Part shown: positions 15,811 through 24,870 of the stretch, piece by piece
How the letters are laid out: every line of letters starts with the position of its first letter
Numbering within the stretch: the stretch's first letter is position 1
Assembly: GCF_020991065.1 (NCBI RefSeq)
Contig: NZ_CP087710.1
Coordinates: forward strand, 4,402,001-4,466,000
Source of the DNA: Nocardioides okcheonensis
GTDB lineage: Bacteria; Actinomycetota; Actinomycetes; Propionibacteriales; Nocardioidaceae
Direction: 5' to 3'
DNA length: 64,000 bases
Position numbers and translations under genes: made by a program
The notes under the pieces: generated by a model
Seen by the model: only the letters and a program-made list of their open reading frames with translations
What the model was told of the DNA's origin: nothing
The model's database searches: none

Positions 15811-16353
15811 ATGGTCCCCCAAGCCGAGTCGCACGTCCCGCCGTCCAGCACGCCCGTCCTCCGCAGCCACGTCGTCCGCACCGTCGCCGCGTCGCCCGAC
15901 GAGGTGTGGGAGGTGCTCGCCGACGGGTGGCTCTACCCCGTCTGGGTGGTCGGTGCTGCCCGGATGCGGCACGTCGAGGAGCACTGGCCGGGAGTCGGTG
16001 CCCGCCTGCACCACTCCGTCGGGGTGTGGCCCGGCCTGATCGACGACGACAGCGAGGTGCGCGAGGCCCGGCCCGGCGAGCTCCTGGTGCTCCGCACCCG
16101 CGGCTGGCCGGTCGGCGAGGCCGAGGTGCGGATCACGCTGCGCCCGGTCGCGGCCGGGACCGAGATCTCGCTGCGGGAGGACGCGGTGCGGGGTCCGGGC
16201 GTGCTGGTGCCCCGTCTCCTGCGCACGCCGCTCCTCGCCTGGCGCAACACCGAGACCCTGCGCCGGCTCGCCTTCGTGGTCGAGAACCGCGTCGCCCTGG
16301 CCCATCACACGTCCGACACCGTCACCCACGAGCGCAACGAGGAGCACGCATGA
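15811..16353 (+). CDS. SRPBCC family protein
   Basis: A 180-residue START-like (SRPBCC) fold protein: VVRTVAASPDEVWEVLADGWLYPVWVVGAARMRHVEEHWPGVGARLHHSVGVWP, then LRTRGWPVGEAEVRITLRPVAAGTEISLREDAV. The fold binds hydrophobic ligands in a deep pocket. The C-terminus reads ALAHHTSDTVTHERNEEHA. ATG 15811 is preferred over GTG 15805. Its stop overlaps the following alcohol dehydrogenase (ATGA), so the two are coupled. A role in handling a lipid or ketone substrate for the downstream dehydrogenases is inferred from position only. Confidence 0.82.
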   Translation: MVPQAESHVPPSSTPVLRSHVVRTVAASPDEVWEVLADGWLYPVWVVGAARMRHVEEHWPGVGARLHHSVGVWPGLIDDDSEVREARPGELLVLRTRGWPVGEAEVRITLRPVAAGTEISLREDAVRGPGVLVPRLLRTPLLAWRNTETLRRLAFVVENRVALAHHTSDTVTHERNEEHA

Positions 16354-17531
16354 GAGCACTGACCTGGCAGGCCCGCGGCAAGGTGAGCGTCGAGACCATC
16401 CCCGACCCCGTCATCGAGATGCCCAACGACGTCGTGATCGAGGTGACGTCGACGGCGATCTGTGGGTCGGACCTGCACCTCTACGAGGTGCTCGGCCCCT
16501 TCCTCAGCAAGGGTGACGTGCTCGGCCACGAGACCATGGGCGTCGTCGTCGAGCGCGGGCCCGAGGCCGGCGACCTCCAGGTCGGCGACCGCGTCGTCGT
16601 GCCGTTCAACATCTCCTGCGGGACCTGCTGGACGTGCTCGCGCGGCCTCTTCGCGCAGTGCGAGACCACCCAGGTGCGCGAGATGGGCAAGGGGGCGTCG
16701 CTCTTCGGCTACACCTCGCTCTACGGCTCGGTGCCGGGCGGGCAGGCCGAGCTGCTGCGGGTGCCGCAGGCCCAGTTCGGCCCGATCAAGGTGCCCGAGG
16801 GCGTCCCGGACGAGCGCTACCTCTACCTCTCCGACATCCTGCCCACCGCGTGGCAGGCCGTGGAGTTCGCCGACGTGGGGGAGGGCGACACCCTCGCCGT
16901 GCTCGGCCTCGGCCCGGTCGGCCAGCTCTCGGCCCGGATCGCGCTGCGCAAGGGCTGCCGCGTGCTCGGCGTCGACCGGGTGCCCGAGCGCCTCGCCCTG
17001 GCAGCCGCCCACGGCGTCGAGACGATCGACCTCGACGGCGTCGACGACGTCGCGGAGGCGATCCTCGAGGCCACCGGTGGCCGCGGAGCCGACGGCACCC
17101 TCGACGCGGTCGGCATGGAGGCCCACGGGTCGCCGCTCGCCGAGAAGGCGATCGGGGCGGTCGGGATCCTGCCGGACCGGCTGGCCCGGCCGCTGACCGA
17201 CAAGATGGCCATCGACCGGACCGCCGCGCTCGTGGCGGCGATCAAGTCCGTGCGTCGCGGCGGCACGGTGTCGGTCTCCGGCGTCTACGGCGGCGAGGTC
17301 GACCCGATGCCGCTGATGGAGATGTTCGACCGCGGCATCACGATGCGGCTCGGCCAGTGCCACGTGCGCCGGTGGACCGACGCGATCCGCGAGGTGCTCG
17401 ACCAGGACGACGACGTCCTGGGCGTCGAGACCCTCGCCACGCACCGGCTGCCGCTGGAGAGCGCCCCCGAGGCCTACGAGATGTTCCAGCAGAAGAAGGA
17501 CGGCTGCGTGAAGGTGGTGCTCCAGCCGTGA
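16350..17531 (+). CDS. Zinc-dependent alcohol/formaldehyde dehydrogenase family protein
   Basis: The 393-residue medium-chain dehydrogenase has zinc-ligand segments STAICGSDLHLYE and GHETMGVVVERG, the structural cluster CGTCWTCSRGLFAQC, and the Rossmann motif VLGLGPVGQLSARIA followed by VLGVDRVPERLALA. The longer middle insertion and C-terminal GTVSVSGVYGGEVDPMPLMEMFDRGITMRLGQCHVRRW resemble the glutathione-independent formaldehyde dehydrogenase group. It is coupled by ATGA overlap to the SRPBCC gene and by GTGA overlap to the SDR gene. The true alcohol substrate cannot be read off. Confidence 0.9.
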   Translation: MRALTWQARGKVSVETIPDPVIEMPNDVVIEVTSTAICGSDLHLYEVLGPFLSKGDVLGHETMGVVVERGPEAGDLQVGDRVVVPFNISCGTCWTCSRGLFAQCETTQVREMGKGASLFGYTSLYGSVPGGQAELLRVPQAQFGPIKVPEGVPDERYLYLSDILPTAWQAVEFADVGEGDTLAVLGLGPVGQLSARIALRKGCRVLGVDRVPERLALAAAHGVETIDLDGVDDVAEAILEATGGRGADGTLDAVGMEAHGSPLAEKAIGAVGILPDRLARPLTDKMAIDRTAALVAAIKSVRRGGTVSVSGVYGGEVDPMPLMEMFDRGITMRLGQCHVRRWTDAIREVLDQDDDVLGVETLATHRLPLESAPEAYEMFQQKKDGCVKVVLQP

Positions 17532-18490
17532 CGCCCACGGCACCGGTCGTGCTGGTCACGGGCGCCTCCAGCGGCATCGGCCGCGCGGTGGCGCACCGGC
17601 TCGCGGTGACCGGCGCAAACCTGGTGCTGGTGGCGCGGGAGCCGGAGGCGCTGGAGGACACCGCCCGCGAGTGCCGCACCCGTGGCGCGGTCGGCGTGGT
17701 CGTCGAGGCGCTCGACGTCGGCGACGACGCGGCCGTCGCCCGCGCGATCGGGGACACTGTCGAGCGCGAGGGTCGGCTCGACGCGGTGGTCAACGTCGCC
17801 GGGGTGGTGGCCTACGGGGCGCTGCCGGACGTGCCCGCGGAGGTCTTCGACACCGTGGTGCGCACCAACCTGCTCGGCTCGGCCAACCTCGCCCGGCACG
17901 CCCTCCCGGTCTTCCGGGAGCAGGGACGGGGGCACCTGCTGCTCGTCGGCTCGGTGCTCGGCGACGTCGCCGTCCCCGGCATGACGGCGTACGTCGTCAG
18001 CAAGTGGGGCGTGCGGGCACTGGCGCGCCAGCTCGCGCTGGAGAACCGCGACCTCGCGCACGTGCACGTCTCGTGCGTGTCGCCCGGCGCCGTCGACACC
18101 CCGATCTACGACACGGCCGCCAACTACCTCGGGCTCCCGGGGCGTCCGCCGCCGCCGGTGACCTCGCCCGAGCGCGTCGCCCGGACGGTGTTGGCCGTGC
18201 TGGCCCGCCCGCGCGACCGGAGGCAGGTGGGCATCGCCAACGGGGTGATGCGGGCAGGTTTCACGCTGGCACCCGCCGTCTACGACCGGCTGGTCGGTCC
18301 GCTGTTCGCCGTCGGGGGCGTCGACCGCACCGTGGCCACCGCTCCCGGGCCCGGTCGCGTCCTCACCGCGGGCGCCGAGGGACACACGCTGCGCGGCGCG
18401 CAGCCGGGCGCCGCGGCGGCGATGGCGCACAACGTCCGGGCGCTCGTGCGTGGGCGGCGACGGGTCCGGCCGGTGCCCACCCGCGGCTGA
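17528..18490 (+). CDS. Short-chain dehydrogenase/reductase with C-terminal extension
   Basis: A 320-residue SDR. The cofactor motif TGASSGIGRAVA lies near residues 11-22, followed by VVNVAGVVAYG, catalytic Ser in LLVGSVLGDVAVPG and the Tyr-Lys pair in YVVSKWGVRA. The SDR core of about 250 residues is followed by about 60 residues rich in Arg/Ala/Gly, common in actinobacterial membrane-associated SDRs. GTG 17528 overlaps the alcohol dehydrogenase stop as GTGA. Third gene of the SRPBCC-ADH-SDR operon. Confidence 0.88.
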   Translation: MTPTAPVVLVTGASSGIGRAVAHRLAVTGANLVLVAREPEALEDTARECRTRGAVGVVVEALDVGDDAAVARAIGDTVEREGRLDAVVNVAGVVAYGALPDVPAEVFDTVVRTNLLGSANLARHALPVFREQGRGHLLLVGSVLGDVAVPGMTAYVVSKWGVRALARQLALENRDLAHVHVSCVSPGAVDTPIYDTAANYLGLPGRPPPPVTSPERVARTVLAVLARPRDRRQVGIANGVMRAGFTLAPAVYDRLVGPLFAVGGVDRTVATAPGPGRVLTAGAEGHTLRGAQPGAAAAMAHNVRALVRGRRRVRPVPTRG

Positions 18491-18586
18491 GCCGCGACAC
18501 GCGGACACCCTGGCTGCCGGGGGACCCGGGTGGCTCTGGGATGCTTGCCCGTCGCGGCAGGGTGCGTGGTCCACGGAGGTGAGCAG

Positions 18587-20107
18587 GTGAGCGAGATCGC
18601 CGGCGAGCTGGCGCGCGTCAAGGGCGCCTTCGCCCAGCCGACGCTGACCCTGCTCCACCAGCGGCAGGCCCCCGTCGTCATCACCATCTTCCGGGCCGCG
18701 TTCGGCCGCAACAACCGGCCGATCCCGACCGCGCGGCTCCACACCCAGGTCGAGGAGCACCTCGCCGCGGTCCGCGAGGCCGGCGAGTCCGACCTCCCGG
18801 TCGGCAGCGGGCGCGACATCTGCCAGCGGTGGATGCGCGGCCAGTGGCTGGTCCGCGCGCTCGACGAGCAGGGCCAGGAGGTCTACACCCTCACCTCGCA
18901 CGCCCAGCAGGCCCTCGAGCTGGTCAAGAACCTCAGCCGCGACCGGGCGACGCTCAGCGAGCACCGGATCGCCACCATCCTCGGCACGGTGCGCCGGTTC
19001 AACTCCGAGGCCAACCCGGACCGCACCTCGCGGGTCAGCATCCTCAACGAGGAGATCGCCCGGCTGCGCGCCGAGCGCGACCGCCTCGTCGACGGCGAGG
19101 AGATGCTCGGCGCCACCGAGGACTACATGCACGAGGGCTTCACCGAGCTGCTGTCGCTGATCTCCGCCCTGCCCAGCGACTTCGCGCGCGTCGAGGAGCG
19201 CTTCGGGGCAATCCGCGGCGAGATCCTCGCGGCGTTCCGGGCCGAGGACCGCCCGGCCGGCGAGATCGTCGACGCCTACCTCGCGCGCGCCGACGCGCTG
19301 ATGACCGCCACGCACGAGGGCCGCGCGTTCGAGGGGGCGTTCGCGCTGCTCCGCGACGACGCGCTGGTCACGCAGCTCCGCGAGGACCTCACCGCGCTGC
19401 TGGAGCACCCGCTCGCCGACCGGCTGCTCAGCGATGCCGACCGCGCCGAGCTCCGCGGCACCGTCTCCCTCGTCCGCGAGGGCCTCGACCGGGTGCTGTC
19501 GCAGCGGTCGCGGGTCACCGCGACGCTCAAGGAGTACATCGTCTCCCACGACGCCGTGCGCGACCGCGAGCTCGAGCAGACCCTCCGCCAGGTCGAGTCC
19601 GAGCTGATGACGTGGTTCGCCACGACCGGCCCGCGGGCCACCCACGACGTGCCGCTGCTGCCGGCGCGGGCGTCGGTCGAGCACCTGCGCGAGCGGTTCC
19701 ACGACCCGGCCGACGACGTGCTGCCCGAGCCGATCACCGTCGCCGACCCGGCCGACGCGCCTGGCCTGTCGCTGGAGGAGCTGGTCGCCCACGGCGGGCC
19801 CCAGCTCGGCGCCCTGCGCGAGCGGCTGCACGAGACCCGCACGCACCGCGGCGCGCGGACGCTGGGCCAGCTGTTCGACGGGCTCGAGCCGTCGCTGCGC
19901 CGGCCGGTGGAGATCTTCGGGCTGCTGCACCTCGCCGCCGAGCTGTCCGCGCCCCGGGCCGGCGGCCCCACGCCCGACCTCGAGCCCGAGGCGTACGCCG
20001 CCGTCCGCCACGACGGCAGCACCCGCACCTTCGCGGTACCGCGGGTCGCGCTGCCCGACGAGCTCCCCGACGTCCCGACCCACGACCCGCAGGAGGCCCG
20101 CGCATGA
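18587..20107 (+). CDS. jetA: JetA/MksF-like kleisin subunit (DUF3375)
   Basis: A 506-residue DUF3375 protein: MSEIAGELARVKGAFAQPTLTLLHQRQAPVVITIFRAAFGRNNRPIPTARLHTQVEEHL, then GRDICQRWMRGQWLVRALDEQGQEVYTLTSHAQQALELVKNLSRDRATLSEHRIATILGTVRRFN. These match the JetA kleisin of Wadjet type I and MksF, which bridges the SMC heads. GTG 18587 is chosen because a near-perfect GGAGGTGA lies just upstream; an ATG at 18530 has no such site. Its stop overlaps jetB by ATGA. It leads a tightly coupled A-B-C operon. Confidence 0.9.
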   Translation: MSEIAGELARVKGAFAQPTLTLLHQRQAPVVITIFRAAFGRNNRPIPTARLHTQVEEHLAAVREAGESDLPVGSGRDICQRWMRGQWLVRALDEQGQEVYTLTSHAQQALELVKNLSRDRATLSEHRIATILGTVRRFNSEANPDRTSRVSILNEEIARLRAERDRLVDGEEMLGATEDYMHEGFTELLSLISALPSDFARVEERFGAIRGEILAAFRAEDRPAGEIVDAYLARADALMTATHEGRAFEGAFALLRDDALVTQLREDLTALLEHPLADRLLSDADRAELRGTVSLVREGLDRVLSQRSRVTATLKEYIVSHDAVRDRELEQTLRQVESELMTWFATTGPRATHDVPLLPARASVEHLRERFHDPADDVLPEPITVADPADAPGLSLEELVAHGGPQLGALRERLHETRTHRGARTLGQLFDGLEPSLRRPVEIFGLLHLAAELSAPRAGGPTPDLEPEAYAAVRHDGSTRTFAVPRVALPDELPDVPTHDPQEARA

Positions 20108-20865
20108 GCGTGGACACCGACCTCGAGACCGACCTCGACCTCGACCTGGGCGAGGGCGCGACCGACGACGCCGACGCGGGCGACCTGGCGTCGGTGTCGC
20201 TGTGGGAGGGCGACGAGGGCGGCCTCGCCCACGAGCAGCGCCACGCCCTGGTGACGCTGCTCAAGCAGCGCTTCATCAGCGCGCGCACCCACCCGCGGGA
20301 CTGGAAGGTGCTCGTCGAGCACGAGCGGGTCCTGCGCGGCCGGCTCAACGACCTGTTCCTCGACCTCCAGGTCGACCGCGCCCGCGAGGTCGCGTGGAAG
20401 CGACAGGCCACGTCCGAGACCGGCAGCCGGTTCCCGACGTTGCTCTACGACGCCGCGTGGTCGCGCGAGGAGACGCTGGTGCTGGTCCACCTGCGCGACC
20501 GGCTGCGTGCCGGGCACGCCGGCGGCGAGACCCGCGTCTTCGTGGACCGCGACGACGTGGTCGACCACGTCGAGAGCTTCCGCCCGGCGCACGCGACCGA
20601 CGAGGCGGGCGACGAGAAGCGGGCCCGCAACGCGGTGACGAGCATCGTCAAGGCCGGGCTGCTGATCGGCGCGCCCGGCGACGACCGGTTCGAGATCAGC
20701 GAGGCCGTCGAGCCGCTGCTCCCGCTCGAGCTGCTGCAGGAGCTGCTCGACGCGCTGCGTCGGACCAACGGCACGACCCCGCAGGAGCCCGCGGCCGAGG
20801 ACGACCTGTTCGCCCCGGACCCGACGGACCCCAGCGGCCGCGACGAGGCGGGGGAGCAGGCATGA
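20104..20865 (+). CDS. jetB: JetB/MksE-like KITE subunit (DUF4194)
   Basis: A 253-residue DUF4194 protein. After a very acidic N-terminus (about residues 1-40) it has EQRHALVTLLKQRFISARTHPRDWKVLVEHERVLRGRLNDLFLDLQVDRAREVAWKRQA, then FPTLLYDAAWSREETLVLVHLRDRL and KRARNAVTSIVKAGLLIGAPGDDRFEISEAVEPLLPLE, a tandem winged-helix pattern as in MksE/JetB. The KITE dimer binds the kleisin and DNA in SMC complexes. Start and stop overlap jetA and jetC by ATGA, consistent with fixed stoichiometry. Confidence 0.9.
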   Translation: MSVDTDLETDLDLDLGEGATDDADAGDLASVSLWEGDEGGLAHEQRHALVTLLKQRFISARTHPRDWKVLVEHERVLRGRLNDLFLDLQVDRAREVAWKRQATSETGSRFPTLLYDAAWSREETLVLVHLRDRLRAGHAGGETRVFVDRDDVVDHVESFRPAHATDEAGDEKRARNAVTSIVKAGLLIGAPGDDRFEISEAVEPLLPLELLQELLDALRRTNGTTPQEPAAEDDLFAPDPTDPSGRDEAGEQA

Positions 20866-23800
20866 GCGTCGACGGGACCCGCCACCAGGAGGTGGCTGAC
20901 GGGCGCGACGGGCTGTTCGCCGAGGACACGGTCACCACGCCGGCCGACGACACGATGCAGTGGCGCGCCGGACTGCTCCAGCTGGTCAACTGGGGCGGCT
21001 TCTCCGGCCTCACGACCGTGCCGCTGGGCGGGGACGCGACGATGATCTCCGGCGCCTCGGGCGTCGGCAAGTCCACCATCCTCGACGCCTACACCGCGCT
21101 GATGATGCCGTCGGACACGAAGTTCAACGGCGCCTCCAACGACGCGGTCGCCGGCCGCGCGCGCAGCATGGGCCAGCGCAACCTGCTGTCCTACCTGCGC
21201 GGCGCAGTGGACGTCGTCGACGACCCGCGCACCGGGCGGCCGGTCGAGAAGCTGCTCCGCGGGCGCGGCAGCGACACGTGGGGCGCGGTCGCGATGACCT
21301 ACGTCAACGACCGCGGCGGGCAGTTCACGGTGCTGCGCACCTACTACGTCCCGCGGCGCGCCACCCGCTCCGGTGACGTGCAGATGCAGCTGGTCACCCA
21401 CGACGGACCGCTGGCCCTCGAGACGCTCGAGGTCGCGGTGCCGGACCGCTTCCACGCCACCACGCTGAAGAAGCTGTTCCCCGGGGTCCGGGTGCACCGG
21501 ACGTACGCCGAGTTCGCCGCGGTCCTGCACGCCCGGCTCGGCATCGGGGCCAACGGCGACGGCGCGAAGGCGCTGCGGCTGCTCGCCCGGATCCAGTCCG
21601 GCAACCAGGTCCGCAGCGTCGACGAGCTCTACAAGGACATGGTCCTCGAGCGGCCCTCGACCTACGCCGCCGCCGACCGCGCCATCGAGCACTTCGACGA
21701 CCTCGACGCCGCGCACGCCGCGATGCGCACCGAGGAGCAGAAGCTCGAGCTGCTGGCCCCGATCACCGGCATCCAGGAGCGCAAGGTCCGCGCCGCGAGG
21801 CGCCTCGCCGAGCTGGACTCCTTCGGCGTCACCCGCACCGGCGACACCCCGCTGCGGACCTGGCTGCTGCGCACCCACCTGCGGCTGATCGGCGAGGCCG
21901 TCACCACCAACCGGGTCGACCGGGCGGCGGTCGCCGACCAGCTGGCGTCGGCCGCGGCCGCGGAGCGCGCGCTGCAGGGTGACCTCGAGACCGCCAAGGA
22001 CGCCCACCGCGCCGCCGGCGGCTCGTCGTTGCAGGCGCTGGCGCACTCGGTCGAGCAGGAGCACGCGGTCCGCGCCGACCGCGAAGGCCGGCGCGCGGTG
22101 CTGCGCGACCGGATGCTGCCGCTGATCGACGTCTCCGACGCCCACGCGCCCGACGTCGACTCCGCGCTGATGTCGGTGGAGTCCTTCACCGTCCTCCAGC
22201 TGCACGCGCGGCAGTGGCTCGCCGGCCGCGACCGCGAGCAGGAGCGGCTGACCCGCGCGCGTGACGGCGCGCGCGACCGCCGCTACCCGCTCAGCCACCG
22301 CAGGGCCGAGCTGCGCCGCGAGCGCGAGGCCCTCGAGGGACGCGCGGGCCGGGTCGGCTCGCGGATGCAGGAGCTGCGCGCCGAGGTCGCCCGCGCCAGC
22401 GGCCTGACCGAGGAGGACCTCCCGTTCCTCGCCGAGCTGGTCGACGTCGCCCCCGACGAGGCGCGCTGGCGCACGGCCGTCGAGACCGTCCTCGGGGCGA
22501 GCGCCCGCACGATGCTGGTCCCGCTCGACGAGCTCGCCCGCTTCTCGCGCGCCATCGACGGGCTGCGGCTGCGGGGCCGCCTGGTCTTCGAGGGCGTCGA
22601 GCTCGACCTGCCCGACCGGGCGCCGGACGACCCCGAGCGGATCGCCGGAAAGCTGCTGTTCCGCGACAGCCCGTTCTCCGGCTGGGTCCAGGCACACGTC
22701 GCGGAGCCCTCGCGCAACGCCCTGTGCGTCGCGGACGCCCGTGACCTCGACGGCCCCGGTCTCCGCGTGACGCTGGCCGGGCAGACCCGCAACGGCCGCC
22801 GCGGTGCGCACGGGCGCGGCGACGCCCGCGACATCATCGGCTTCTCCAACGAGGACGCCATCGGCGAGGTCGACGCCGAGCTCGCCCGGATCGAGGCCGA
22901 GCTCGACGCGATCGACGCCGAGGTCACCGAGCTCGACCGCCGCGCGTCGGTGCTCGAGCACCAGCGCGCGGCCTACGACGCGGTCGCCACGGCGCGCTTC
23001 GACGACCTCGACGTCGAGGCGAGCGACCGGCGCATCGCCGAGCTCGAGGCCCGCCGCGAGGAGGTCCTGTCGGCCGACGACGGCCTGCAGGTGCTGGAGC
23101 GCCAGATCGAGGAGCTCGGTGAGCAGCTCGAGACGACGCGGCGCACCCGCTTCGAGCTCGAGCGGCGCCAGCGCGAGCTCAACGAGGTCCACGGACGCCT
23201 CGTCGACGACGAGGACCTGGTCACCGACCGGCTCGCCGCCGTCGGCGACGCCGTCCTCACCGAGGAGCAGGAGGCCGCCCTGGCGTCGGACTTCCGCGCC
23301 GCGGCCGCGCCCGCCGACCCCGAGGACCTCGACCGGTTCACCGAGTCCTCGCACCGTCTGGCCGAGCGGCTGCGCGAGGCGGTCGGCGACGCCGAGGCCG
23401 AGCTGCGTCGCGCCGACGACGAGCTCACGACGGTCTTCCGGGCCTACAAGCTGCAGTGGGAGTCGCCCAACCTCGGCGCCACGCCGGACTCCTACGGCGA
23501 TTTCGCCCGCATCCTCGAGGAGATCCGCGGCACCGGACTGGCCGGGCGGCGCGCCGAGTGGCGGCGCCGGCTCACCGAGTGGAGCGGCCAGGACCTGGTG
23601 CCGCTGCTGGGCGCGATGGCCGCGTCGGTGGAGGAGATCGAGGACCGGCTCGAGCCGATCAACGCGATCCTGCGCCGCCTCGAGTTCGGCGGCGCCGGCG
23701 ACCGCCTCCGGATCCGGCTGCGGCGGCTCTCGCCCGCCCACGTCCAGGTCTTCCTCCGCGACCTGAGAGTGTTGACCCAGCGTCCGACCGCCGAGCTCGA

Positions 23801-24320
23801 CGAGGCCGGGCTGGAGCAGCGCTTCGCCGACCTCAGCCGGTTCATGGGACAGCTCCGCAAGCCGTCGGCCGTCGGCGACGGGCCCGGGGCCGGCCCGAGC
23901 GAGCGCGACCGGCTGCTCGACGTACGCCGGCACGTCGAGGTCAGCGCCGAGCGCTACGACGCGCTGTCCGGCGAGCTGCGCGCGACCTACCGGACGCTGG
24001 GGGAGAAGAGCGGCGGCGAGAGCCAGGAGCTGGTGGCGTTCATCGTCGGCTCGGCGTTGCGCTTCCGCCTCGGCGACGAGATGCGCTCGCGGCCGCGGTT
24101 CGCGCCGGTGTTCCTCGACGAGGGCTTCGTCAAGGCCGACTCGGAGTTCGCAGGCCGTGCCGTCCGGGCGTGGAAGGGGCTGGGCTTCCAGCTCGTCATC
24201 GGCGTCCCGCTCGACAAGGTCACCGGACTCGAGCCGCACATGGACGACCTGCTGGCGATCACCAAGAACAGCCGGACCCACCAGTCCTGGATCACGCCCA
24301 TCACGGACGCGCGGACCTGA
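20862..24320 (+). CDS. jetC: JetC/MksB-like SMC ATPase
   Basis: A 1152-residue SMC-like ATPase. Walker A GASGVGKST begins at residue 64 (after FSGLTTVPLGGDATMIS). Two long Arg/Glu-rich coiled-coil arms surround a hinge-like region near residues 500-640. The signature GEKSGGESQELVAF is near 1047-1060, and Walker B APVFLDEGF has Asp-Glu at 1086-1087. All ATPase motifs look intact. This is the motor of the Wadjet/MksBEF complex, which extrudes DNA loops and, with JetD, cleaves small circular DNA. It is followed 6 bp later by a convergent gene, so no jetD follows. Confidence 0.92.
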   Translation: MSVDGTRHQEVADGRDGLFAEDTVTTPADDTMQWRAGLLQLVNWGGFSGLTTVPLGGDATMISGASGVGKSTILDAYTALMMPSDTKFNGASNDAVAGRARSMGQRNLLSYLRGAVDVVDDPRTGRPVEKLLRGRGSDTWGAVAMTYVNDRGGQFTVLRTYYVPRRATRSGDVQMQLVTHDGPLALETLEVAVPDRFHATTLKKLFPGVRVHRTYAEFAAVLHARLGIGANGDGAKALRLLARIQSGNQVRSVDELYKDMVLERPSTYAAADRAIEHFDDLDAAHAAMRTEEQKLELLAPITGIQERKVRAARRLAELDSFGVTRTGDTPLRTWLLRTHLRLIGEAVTTNRVDRAAVADQLASAAAAERALQGDLETAKDAHRAAGGSSLQALAHSVEQEHAVRADREGRRAVLRDRMLPLIDVSDAHAPDVDSALMSVESFTVLQLHARQWLAGRDREQERLTRARDGARDRRYPLSHRRAELRREREALEGRAGRVGSRMQELRAEVARASGLTEEDLPFLAELVDVAPDEARWRTAVETVLGASARTMLVPLDELARFSRAIDGLRLRGRLVFEGVELDLPDRAPDDPERIAGKLLFRDSPFSGWVQAHVAEPSRNALCVADARDLDGPGLRVTLAGQTRNGRRGAHGRGDARDIIGFSNEDAIGEVDAELARIEAELDAIDAEVTELDRRASVLEHQRAAYDAVATARFDDLDVEASDRRIAELEARREEVLSADDGLQVLERQIEELGEQLETTRRTRFELERRQRELNEVHGRLVDDEDLVTDRLAAVGDAVLTEEQEAALASDFRAAAAPADPEDLDRFTESSHRLAERLREAVGDAEAELRRADDELTTVFRAYKLQWESPNLGATPDSYGDFARILEEIRGTGLAGRRAEWRRRLTEWSGQDLVPLLGAMAASVEEIEDRLEPINAILRRLEFGGAGDRLRIRLRRLSPAHVQVFLRDLRVLTQRPTAELDEAGLEQRFADLSRFMGQLRKPSAVGDGPGAGPSERDRLLDVRRHVEVSAERYDALSGELRATYRTLGEKSGGESQELVAFIVGSALRFRLGDEMRSRPRFAPVFLDEGFVKADSEFAGRAVRAWKGLGFQLVIGVPLDKVTGLEPHMDDLLAITKNSRTHQSWITPITDART

Positions 24321-24326
24321 CCCGGG

Positions 24327-24620
24327 CTACTCCTCGAACAACCGGTCCTGCGCCTCGGCGGAGGTGACCTGCAGCCGCAGGGCCTGCACCTTCTCCGGGG
24401 CCAGGCCGAGCCGCGACAGCACGACCTGCACCTGGGGGAGCACCCACGGGTACGACTCCACCGCGACCCGCCCCGCCTCGGTCGACACCTCGATCCACAC
24501 GACCGGGTCGCCGTCGGCGTCCGGCAGCCAGTGGACGCCGGTCACCCCGGCCGGCGCGAGGGAGGCGCGGATCGGCAGCATCGCCGCGTCCGCGGCCCTG
24601 CGCCGGGTCTCGTCGCTCAC
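24327..24620 (-). CDS. Hypothetical protein, 97 aa, next to jetC
   Basis: I do not recognise this protein. It reads as a compact acidic alpha/beta domain: RRAADAAMLPIRASLAPAGVTGVHWLPDADGDPVVWIEVSTEAGRVAVESYPWVLPQVQVVLSRLGLAPEKVQALRLQVTSAEAQDRLFEE. It has no signal peptide or membrane segment. It converges on jetC with a 6-bp gap. It is far too short, and unlike, the JetD nuclease. Codon use looks normal for the genome, so it is probably a real gene. Confidence 0.6.
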   Translation of the reverse strand: MSDETRRRAADAAMLPIRASLAPAGVTGVHWLPDADGDPVVWIEVSTEAGRVAVESYPWVLPQVQVVLSRLGLAPEKVQALRLQVTSAEAQDRLFEE

Positions 24621-24676
24621 CCCGCCAGCGTAGGCCGGGGTGCGTCACGCGCTGCTGCCGCGCGACCTCGGACCAT

Positions 24677-24711
24677 GGTCCGCTCGACCCCGCCCCGTGG
24701 TCGGTCGGGTC
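24677..24711 (+). repeat. Direct repeat DR1 (35 bp) flanking the 24.7-kb hairpin
   Basis: Identical to 24837-24870 except for one extra C in a C-run. It starts inside the palindrome CGGACC-ATGGTCCG at 24669-24682. The copies lie 160 bp apart on either side of a long hairpin. Confidence 0.85.
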
Positions 24712-24754
24712 CGGGTGTAGGCAGGGCTGGACGGGCGGGACGAGGCCTGGACCG

Positions 24755-24817
24755 GAAGAACTGCGGCGGTACGACGGGTCGGCGGCCGTCCAGGCGGTCG
24801 TACCGCCGCAGTTCTTC
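24755..24817. repeat. 21-bp perfect inverted repeat with 21-nt loop
   Basis: Arms 24755-24775 and 24797-24817 are perfect reverse complements (core GAACTGCGGCGGTACGAC). Arm length and loop are both 21 nt. It lies downstream of the transporter gene (minus strand) and upstream of the 97-aa gene. It could be a terminator, but the length, symmetry and flanking direct repeats suggest a mobile or REP-like element. Confidence 0.85.
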
Positions 24818-24836
24818 GACGTGCCGGCTCCGGCAC

Positions 24837-24870
24837 GGTCCGCTCGACCCCGCCCGTGGTCGGTCGGGTC
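24837..24870 (+). repeat. Direct repeat DR2 (34 bp) flanking the 24.7-kb hairpin
   Basis: Second copy of DR1, one C shorter. It abuts the transporter stop (24869) and is preceded by a perfect small hairpin GTGCCGG-CT-CCGGCAC at 24821-24836. Confidence 0.85.

Noticed and set aside
24327..24620. The 97-aa gene as a JetD remnant
   Set aside because: It is on the opposite strand, far too short, and shows no topoisomerase-like or DUF2220 motifs.
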